A stretch of DNA of 64,000 nt. It comes from Balaenoptera acutorostrata (Eukaryota > Chordata > Mammalia > Artiodactyla > Balaenopteridae). Location of the stretch: positions 64,228,405-64,292,404 of the forward strand of contig NC_080067.1 in assembly GCF_949987535.1 (NCBI RefSeq), written 5' to 3'. This document shows, one piece after another, positions 56,705 through 64,000 of this stretch; positions within the stretch are counted from its first letter, which is position 1, and each line of letters begins with the position of its first letter. The notes under the pieces are model-generated. The model was not told the DNA's origin. It was given only the letters and a program-made list of their open reading frames with translations, and did not search any database. The position numbers and the translations under genes are program-made.

Positions 56705-58790
56705 CTTTTATTTTTTTCTTCCAGTTTTATTGAGATATAATTGACATACAGCATTGTATAAGTTTGAGATGTACAACATAACGCTTTGATTCACATACAT
56801 CATGAAATGATTATCATAATAAGTTTAGTGAACATTCATCATCTCATATAGATACAAAATTAAAGAAATAGAAAAAAATATTTTTCCTTGTGATGAGAAC
56901 GCTTAGGATTCACTCTCTTAACAACTTTCATATATAACATACAGCAGTGCTAATTATATTTATCATGTTGTACATTATATCCTTAGTACTTATTTATCTT
57001 ATAACAGGAAGTTTATACCTTTTAACTGCCTTCATCCAATTTCCCCGCCCCCCATTTCTCCTCCCACTTCTGGTAACCATAAATCTGATCTCTTTTTCTA
57101 TGAGTTTATTTGTTCATTTGTTTATTTTTGAAGTATAATTGACCTACAATACTGTTAGTTCCTATTACACAACATAGTGATTCAATACTTCTGTACATTT
57201 CAAAATGGTCACCATCATAAGTCTAGTTTCAATCTGTCACCATACAAAGATATTACATAATTATTTACTATATTCCCCCCACTGTACATTTCACACCCAT
57301 GACTCATTTATTTTGCAACTGGAAATTTGTACCTCTTAATCTCCCTCACCTATTTCATTCCTCCTCCTGCTCCTCTTCCCTCTGGCAACCACCTGATTGT
57401 TCTGTGTATTTATAACTCTGCTTCTGCTTTGTTACATTTATTCATTTGCTTTGTTTTTTAGATTCCACATATAAGTGAAATCATATAGTATTTGTGTTTT
57501 TCTGTCTGACCTATTTCAGTTAGCGTAATACCCTCTAGATCCCTCCCTGCTGTTTCAAATGGCAAGATTTGATTCTTTTTATGGCTGAGTAATATTCCGT
57601 TTTATATATATATATATGTGTGTGTGCATATAAATATATCTCACGTCTTCTTTATCCATTAATTTATTGATGGGCACTTATGTTGCTTCCATATCTTGGC
57701 TATTGCAAATAATGCCCTAATGAACATAGGGGTGCATATATCTTTTTAAATTACTGGTTTTGTTTTCTTTGAATAAATACCCAGAAATGGAATTGCTAGA
57801 TCGTATGGTAGTTCTATTTTTAATTTTTTGAGGAATCTCCATACTGTTTTCCATAGTAGCTGCACCAATTTACATTCCCACTAACAGTGTATGGGGATTC
57901 CCTTTTCTCTACATCCTTACCAATACTTGTTACTTGTTGCCTTTTTGATAATAGCCATTCTGACAGGTGTGAGGTAATATCTCATTGTAGTTTTGATTTG
58001 CATTTCCCTGAAGATCAGTGATGTTGGGCATCTTTTTATGTGCCTGTTGGTTATCTGTATGCCTTCTCTGGAAAAATGTCTATTCAGATCAACTGCTCAT
58101 TTTTTAATCATATTGTTTGGTTTTTGGTGTTTTGTTTTTGTTTTTGCTGTGGAGTTGTATGAGTTCTTTGTATGTATTGGATATTAACACTTTATTAGAT
58201 ATATTGTTTGCAAATATCTTCTCCCATTCAGTAGGTGGCCTTTTCATTTTGTTGACAGCTTCCTTAGCTGTGCAAAACTTTTTTAGTTTGATGTAGTCCC
58301 ATTTGTTTATTTTTGCTTTTCTTTCCCTTGCTTAGGGAGACATATCCAAAAAAATATTACAACCAATGTCATATTACAACCAATGTCAAAGAGTATACTG
58401 CCTATGTTTTTTTCTGGAAGTTTTAAGGTTTCAGATCTTACATTAAAGTCTTTAATCCACTTTGAATTTATTTTTGTGCGTGGTGTGAGAGAATAGTCCA
58501 GTTTGATTCTTTTGCAGGTAGCTGTCTAGTTTTCCCAACCTCATTTATTGAGGAGGCTGTCTTTTCTCCACTGTATACTCTTGCCCCCTTTGTCATAGGT
58601 TAATTGACCATAAGTGTGTGGGTTTATTTCTGGTCTCTCTATTCTGTTCCATTGATCTATGTGTCTTTTTCTGTGCCAGTACCATACTGTTTTGATTACT
58701 GTAGCTTTGTAGTATAGTTTGAAATCAGGGAGCACGACACCTCCAGCTTTGATCTTTCTCAATATTGTTTTGGCTATTCTGGGTCTTTTG
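56705..58790 (-). mobile_element. L1, 5'-truncated, antisense
   Basis: The 3' end is at low coordinate. 56705-57470 is 3' UTR containing two related modules (TTATTGAGATATAATTGACA near 56729 and TTGAAGTATAATTGACCTAC near 57127). ORF2 end phrases follow, on the + strand as TTCCATAGTAGCTGCACCAA (57850), CTTTATCCATT (57650) and TCACTGTAGC-type text to 58790. The minus frame at 58541-58762 is an ORF2 piece ([20 protein letters not shown]). Older than the three large L1s at 6538, 22096 and 35150. Confidence 0.88.
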
Positions 58791-58879
58791 GGTTGCGATT
58801 CTTTCTTTTAAATTCACTGGTCAAGGAAATCCACTTATCTTCTCTAAAAACTCTAAGAAATTTAAATTCTTAGAAAGAT

Positions 58880-59100
58880 ATTTCTAAATTCAGACTGCCT
58901 GGATTCAAATCTGGCTCTACTACTAAATTTTTGTGTGATGTTTGGAAAATTACTTAACCTTTCTAAGCCTCAGTTTCTTCATCTGTAAAACTGGGATAAG
59001 AGTTGTGAGAATTAAATGAGATATTCAATGTAAAACACTTACTACAGTGTCTTGTATATTAGTAACTCTTCAATAAATAAGAACTATCACTACTTAGCAT
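58880..59100 (+). mobile_element. MIR SINE, sense
   Basis: Well-preserved order: CAGACTGCCTGGATTCAAAT, CTGGCTCTACTACTAAATTT, AAAATTACTTAACCTTTCTA, AGCCTCAGTTTCTTCATCTG, TAAAACTGGGATAAGAG, GAGAATTAAATGAGATATTC and TCAATAAATAAGAACTATCA. Confidence 0.93.
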
Positions 59101-59580
59101 GACGTAGTGGTCCAGACATTCCCTCATTCCTTTTCTCTTTGGTTTTACAAACTCCAAAATGACACGGTCCCTGTTATCCATGGTCTTTCACACTTTCACC
59201 ATTCAAGCAGTTTTCTCTCATTGATCAGATTATGCTCAGACTAGAGGTTTATTTCACTGCTTCCTCAACTTTTTGAAAAAAAAAAATTCAAAGCACACTA
59301 CCATTCTTTTGACTTCTTTGAACAAAGTGCATCTTTATGCCATTTCATTATTCTAATTCTAAACCCCATCCCACCTTAATCTCAAGATAATAACTACATC
59401 CTTGTCTTAACATTCCAAGTTCACTTTCTTCATTACTATGTTCTGCATTGGTATGGATACATTTAAGGCCAAAAGTGTTATTAATGACCCTCTTCCTTAT
59501 GTTCTCCAGTGAAAATGCATCTTTTCCACTATTGATCTGTCAGTGTTAGACCTGCTAACCTGTATATTATTTGGATTTAA
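59101..59580 (+). mobile_element. Possible L2 LINE upstream fragment
   Basis: TGTTATTAATGACCCTCTTC (59477), then CATCTTTTCCACTATTGATC and a TGTCAGTGTTAGACCTGC stretch, recalls the L2 region upstream of that seen at 21395. Weak; it could be chance. Confidence 0.35.
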
Positions 59581-60069
59581 ATTTTTTGATAAAAATTATC
59601 TCTATCTCTATTTCAACTCCTTTTAAATTTGAGTTGAAAACTCTTTGAAAACTCTGAAGGTTTTCTTCCAGATTTTGTAAGATATATTCCAGGCTCCCAA
59701 TTAGTCTGGAAAACCCATTTCTATCCCATGATACTATATATTCAGTCAGCTATTCACTTGTAATAGCTCCTTTTTTTTTCACCATTTGAGTTCTCCGGGA
59801 TTCCAAGTCACTTAACAACCATTCTATGTTTCTTTTGATGGTTTTGCTAATCACCAAAAGTGAGTAACTGTCAGCAGTTTCAAGGTCTTTCAGGTTTTCT
59901 ATCTTCTTGGTAAATTTTCATGTAGCTATAGCCATACCCATCTTTAATAAAGAGTAAATAAACATTCACCATTAAGACTCTGCTTCCAGGGGTCATTATT
60001 ATAGGCTTTCTTAAACATATTAACTCCCCTGAATTATTAATGCCAATGTTTAAATATGAAAACAATTTC
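59581..60069. other. Intergenic DNA, nothing recognised
   Basis: No supportable feature. Confidence 0.5.
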
Positions 60070-60155
60070 AATGAGGCTTCCAGTCACAGAGCTAATAAGT
60101 AATTTAACCATAATTAAAAAGCAATGTTCTTTTTGCTATACCACACTATCACAGA
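60070..60155 (-). mobile_element. Possible MIR fragment, antisense
   Basis: CAGTCACAGAGCTAATAAGT, then AATTTAACCATAATT and TTCTTTTTGCTATACCACAC: a weak match to the complement of the MIR core. Confidence 0.45.
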
Positions 60156-60669
60156 ACTTAAACTCCTGACCCCAAACTCTTAAAATCTAGTTAGAGACTA
60201 AAAGTAATACATATATAATAATATAATAAACTTTAAGACTATAAATTATATTATGCTAAGTTGTAAAAATCATTATGAACTAAATAAGGTCAGTACTAAA
60301 ATATGGACACAATACTAGGAAAAAGAGATTTGCACAGCTTAAAGAGATTAGGAATGATTTCATGAAGAAGTTGAAATGTTAACTGTGAATTTAAGAATGG
60401 TCAGCATTAAATAGGCAATAGCTTAGGGGAAGGTTTTCCAGTAAAGTTAAGGCATATACTAGGAATATCCATGACACATTCCTCAGAGAGTGACAACACC
60501 AGCCTAACAGAGAAGGAGGCATGTTTTATCACCAATGTTGTTTTCTAAGTAGAAATGACTCAAGTATGGTGGACCTCGAGTGTCAGACATCGGAGTAAGC
60601 AGGGCACAGCAGTGTTTCCCTAACTGAAATTCTACAGGCATAGCCCTAGTAGTCCACAAGGTTTTCCAC
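60156..60669. other. Intergenic DNA, nothing recognised
   Basis: No supportable feature. Confidence 0.5.
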
Positions 60670-60679
60670 AAGAACTTTT

Positions 60680-60801
60680 TTTTTTTAATGTGGCCGCACC
60701 ACGTGGCATGCAGATCTTAGTTCCCCGACCAGAGATCAAACGTGGGCCCCCGCAGTGAAAGTGCCAGTCCTAACCACAGGACCGCCAGAGAATTCCCTCC
60801 G
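60680..60801 (-). mobile_element. tRNA-derived SINE, short form, antisense
   Basis: T-run tail at 60676-60686, then GGCCGCACCACGTGGCATGC, TTAGTTCCCCGACCAGAGAT (B-box side) and CAGTCCTAACCACAGGACCG (A-box side), ending AGAGAATTCCCTCC. Same short class as 49644-49769. Near-perfect TSD AAGAACTTTT (60670-60679) versus AAGAATTTTT (60803-60812). Confidence 0.88.
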
Positions 60802-60812
60802 AAAGAATTTTT

Positions 60813-61619
60813 AAATTTTGTGTTTTCATTTATTTAATTGTCTAAGTAAAGATTTATAATTGATAGATTTATCCCTATGACCACCTCAATACCAAGTACT
60901 GACAAGAGAGTTCAGTACCCACATCTTGTATGTATGTGATTATACTGGTGCTAACTACTTTAACTATTGAGGTTTCCTGAGAACAAAACAGAACCTGATT
61001 CAAGATATAAATTATATATTCACATGAAACAAGGTCAAAATGGTGTCATAGAGTAGTGTATGAATAAAGGTTCTGAGACAACTCAAGTGGAAAAAAAAAA
61101 TGACATCACAAAGTGACATAGGCATAGCAAATGCAAAATACCCATCTATAAAACCAATACTATATTCACATGGTGACAGAGTTTGGTTTCAGCAAAACAT
61201 TATATGTCTTATTAAATTTTGCTAATTGAAATTTTGCTAAATTTTGAGCTTCATTTATATTAAATATATAAATTTGTTTTTATGCTTGTACAAGAACTAC
61301 AAACATAAGAGGATTATATATAATTTTCTACTTATTTATTTTAATTTAATAAAAATAATTTAAGTCAGCATTGGATATCTATGAAAAAATTTCTTGTCTT
61401 TAAAAAGTGGTCTACCTAAGGGACTAGGAATATTCTATATCTTGATCTGAATGGTAGTTACCTGGATGAACAGATATTTACAAATCCCTTGAACTGAACA
61501 CAATATTTGTGTACTTCACTCTAACTCTATTATACCTCGATGAAAAAATGAAACTCAAATAAACAAATAAATAAAAGTAGTCTGTATATTTCTTGAGTTT
61601 GAGGAAACACTGGTACCAA
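60813..61619. other. Intergenic DNA, nothing recognised
   Basis: AT-rich; no gene or repeat that I can name. An AATAAACAAATAAATAAA tail-like run at 61558-61575 may mark a lost retroposon end. Confidence 0.45.
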
Positions 61620-61850
61620 AGCTTTAGAACAGACAGATTTAGCTCCTGTTGCAATTCTGCCACTTACCAGCTGAGTAACCTGAGACAGGCTTCTTAGCCA
61701 GTACAAACTCCATTTTCTCCATCTGTAAAATGAGGATAATAACAGATCCTTGCAAGATGTTGTGAGGGTTATAGGGAAATTTTGCAGGTAAAATACAAAA
61801 CAATAGACCTAATATATAACGGTGCTCACTAAACAACAGTGATAAAGGAA
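61620..61850 (+). mobile_element. MIR SINE, sense
   Basis: GCAATTCTGCCACTTACCAG, CTGAGTAACCTGAGACAGGC, ACTCCATTTTCTCCATCTGT, AAAATGAGGATAATAACAGA, TTGTGAGGGTTATAGGG and ACGGTGCTCACTAAACAACA follow MIR order. Confidence 0.9.
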
Positions 61851-61882
61851 GGAAGGGAGGAAAGGAGGGAGAGGGAAGCAAG
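61847..61882 (+). repeat. Purine-rich (GGAA/GGGA) simple repeat
   Basis: GGAAGGAAGGGAGGAAAGGA and onward, a short all-purine tract. Confidence 0.9.
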
Positions 61883-61949
61883 CAGGCTTTGGCTTAACAT
61901 GATACACACATGCATACATGTATAGTCACACACAACCATGTACACATGA

Positions 61950-62075
61950 TTTTGAAGGTTTTGAGCAAAGCAGGAAGATGATGAAAGCAGTCCTTTAAAA
62001 ACTGCAATCTGTCAGTGTTATTAAGGGAGAGTTAGAGTAGAAACCAGAGTGTAGGAAGTCTACTAAAATTCATCA
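61950..62075 (-). mobile_element. Possible L2 fragment, antisense
   Basis: GAAGGTTTTGAGCAAAGCAG, GAAGATGATGAAAGCAGTCC and a TTTAAAAACTGCAATCTG stretch resemble the L2 complement also seen at 62700-62790. Short and diverged. Confidence 0.5.
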
Positions 62076-62184
62076 TAACTTTCAATAACCAAACTGCATA
62101 AATCAGTAAATTACATATCCTGCAGTGAGCTTTTCAGAGAGCTTCAAAAACTATTCAGTCTATCTGGATTTTCCTTCAAGCTTC

Positions 62185-62830
62185 AAAAAGCATTTATTAA
62201 GTACCTATTTGCTGCAGAAGTAATAAAAATGGTCATGATTCTGCTTTCCCAGGAACTTATGAGCTAAATGAATAGATATATTAAACAAATCAATAAAGTA
62301 GAAAAATTACATACTCATTTTAGATTCAAGTAAAAAAAATAATGGCTATGGACTTTAAAAACTCAGGATATCCATTGTCAACACTGCTCAGATGCCAAAA
62401 GTGGTATAGGGGTGTGGGGGGTAGGGTTATATTTCAGATAAGGTGGTCAGCAAAGGTCTCTCTGAGAAGATGACATCCACATAGAAGTAGATGAAAAAGC
62501 TAGCCAAATGGATGTTCGGAGGAAGAACATTCCAGGCATATGGAAAGAATTAAGCCTGCTGTGTTCAAGGAAAAGGAAGGAGCAGAATGAGCTAAAGAAA
62601 AGGAATAGCAGAAAAATGGGATCAAAGGAATAGTGAGGGACAGATCAAGGGGAACAAACAGACCATGATAAGAACACTGAATTTAATTCTAAATGAGATG
62701 AGAAACCATTGGAAAATTCTTAGCAAAGGAGTAATCTAATCTAACTTGAGTTTTTCAAAGGATTACTCTGGCTGCTGTTTTGAGAAGGAACTGTAGGGGA
62801 AAAGGACAGAGGTGCGGAGAACATTTGGTA
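62185..62830 (-). mobile_element. L2 LINE, antisense, well preserved
   Basis: GCATTTATTAAGTACCTATT (complement of the 3' terminus), GATAAGGTGGTCAGCAAAGG (62437), GAACATTCCAGGCATATGGA (62525), CACTGAATTTAATTCTAAAT (62675), TGAGAAACCATTGGAAAATT (62699), GGATTACTCTGGCTGCTGTT (62760) and GGAACTGTAGGGGAAAAGGA: clear reverse-order L2. Confidence 0.9.
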
Positions 62831-64000
62831 AGGGGATTCATGTAAGTAGAGAGCACACTGGCTTTCTTCTCTTCTCTCAGTGGAAGAGCCCTTAGAGAAC
62901 CACTCTTAAGGACTGGGAGAACCTTAGAGAAGGAGAGACAAACATCTCACTTCCAGGGGTGGGGTTTTGCTGAACTACAAAATCCAGAGGCCCATCTTGA
63001 TGTGACCACCAAGGCTGGAACTCTGAGACAGTGAACCTGATATGTGACCCCTAGCATTTGGGAGTATTTGAGAACAGGAAGATGTATGCTTGCCTTCCAT
63101 CTGAAGATAATAAGGTGTCTGGGGCTACCCATGATGGCAGCAAAGAGAGAAGGAAGCAAAGGGGAAACAGCCTACACTTCCCTACTGTTGAGACAAGGAT
63201 GTGAGTTCCTGTCGGCCAATGGGAGACCACAGAAGATAACCAGGCTCAAGCTACTCCTCATAAACTAATTTTCTGCCAGATAGACAAACCCAGGAGAAAG
63301 AGGGACAAGGTATACCTCTACGGACAGGGACTGAGGTTGGGTCATAAGAGCTCAGCTTGAATACACTCGTTGCACAGTAGCTTCTTTATTAGGGGGCACC
63401 TACAGCCAGATTACATGTAAGATTTTTCACTTTTTCCCATACTCTCCCTTTTTCACTTTTTCCTATACTCACCTTCCTCTCACCATCTACCCTCAAGGTA
63501 ACAGAAAAGGTAGGAAAGGAGTAAAAAATAAAGAGATCTAGTGAAAGAAGAGGTTCTGCCCCACATTTCCTTATTTCATGAACCCTAACCTCTGCTATAC
63601 TGCTCCATAAGTATGTTGGAAAAAAATCATACCCAGAGAATTGACTTCAGGGCCATTACTACTCATTTCTCATTATAACCTAACTTATATTATAAGGACT
63701 CAAGGTAGTTTGCATAATATTTATAGACAACATGATAGCCAATTTGGAAATGAACTTTTTTCTAAACAGAACATAGAGAAAGAAGGTCATTCCTGTCTTC
63801 CATCTAAATGTTACTGTCTTTATTTGATTTTGACAGAAATTCATCTGCAGCTGCTTGCATAAAGTATAAAAATGATCTATTTGTACCAGTGGGGAGACAA
63901 AAAAATGAGGCTTTAGAGTTTCAGTTACTCAGTACCCATGTACAGAGTCATATAAATAAATGATAGATGGATAAATGATATATGGAGAATACATAAATGA
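62831..64000. other. Intergenic DNA, nothing recognised
   Basis: Slightly GC-richer stretch at 62870-63360 with 70-74-codon frames on both strands (62947-63159 minus, 63044-63268 plus), none with a recognisable domain or splice context. A degenerate GATGGATAAATGATA repeat lies at the right edge. Confidence 0.5.

Noticed and set aside
62947..63268. Overlapping 70-74-codon frames in a slightly GC-richer stretch, possible exon
   Set aside because: No recognisable domain, no clear splice sites and frames on both strands; not enough for a gene call.
1..64000. Ruminant origin
   Set aside because: No BovB, Bov-tA or Bov-A-type repeats were seen in 64 kb, while CHR-type SINEs are present; a cetacean fits better. 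This is an absence argument and could be overturned by a repeat search.
1..64000. Bacterial, phage or plasmid features, tRNA or rRNA genes
   Set aside because: Composition, repeats and lack of dense coding exclude a prokaryotic source. The tRNA-like stretches are SINE heads with decayed boxes.

Overview
This is mammalian intergenic DNA, most likely from a cetacean. The host-range evidence is a set of tRNA-Glu-derived CHR-type SINEs (34770-35023, 41095-41434, 49644-49769, 49987-50294, 60680-60801) alongside cetartiodactyl-type L1s. I saw no BovB/Bov-tA sequence, which a ruminant window of this size would normally contain. There are no prokaryotic features, no CRISPR, and no host gene with exons that I can support. 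All family names come from remembered consensus patterns, because no database search was possible.

The window is mostly layers of retrotransposons. The centrepiece is a young L1 on the + strand (about 6538-12480). Both of its reading frames are intact: ORF1 at 7507-8412 (301 aa) and ORF2 at 8471-12289 (1272 aa, with endonuclease, reverse-transcriptase and Cys-rich signatures present). Its 5' UTR carries an exact 75-bp tandem duplication and a long antisense frame. Just upstream lies an unexplained GC-rich segment, and just downstream a seven-copy 82-bp minisatellite. A second L1 lineage with a different 5' UTR and 3' UTR (22096-29730) split an older L2 into two halves (21395-22085 and 29775-30545). 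Its own 5' UTR was later hit by a minus-strand retrocopy with poly(A) tail, AATAAA signal and a perfect 17-bp target-site duplication (TSD). A third L1 (35150-40305, minus) is a decayed relative of the first. A fourth (45695-52644, plus) is an old, essentially full-length copy with a 12-bp TSD and two nested SINEs. Shorter L1 pieces include a 5'-truncated copy with an 18-bp TSD (4832-5842), a twin-primed 5'-inverted copy (41449-43132), and a minus-strand copy at 56705-58790.

Older layers fill the gaps: L2 (1725-3235, 3715-3870, 30560-31215, 32605-32745, 54975-55600, 62185-62830), L3/CR1-like (31560-32060, 53440-54970), MIR (33895, 40490, 43450, 52935, 58880, 61620), and long L1M/HAL1-like relics (14830-20580). 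Stretches where I see nothing specific are listed as such. The only frames likely to encode functional proteins are the two of the young L1. Together they would form its retrotransposition complex, and they could also mobilise SINEs and mRNAs such as those found here.
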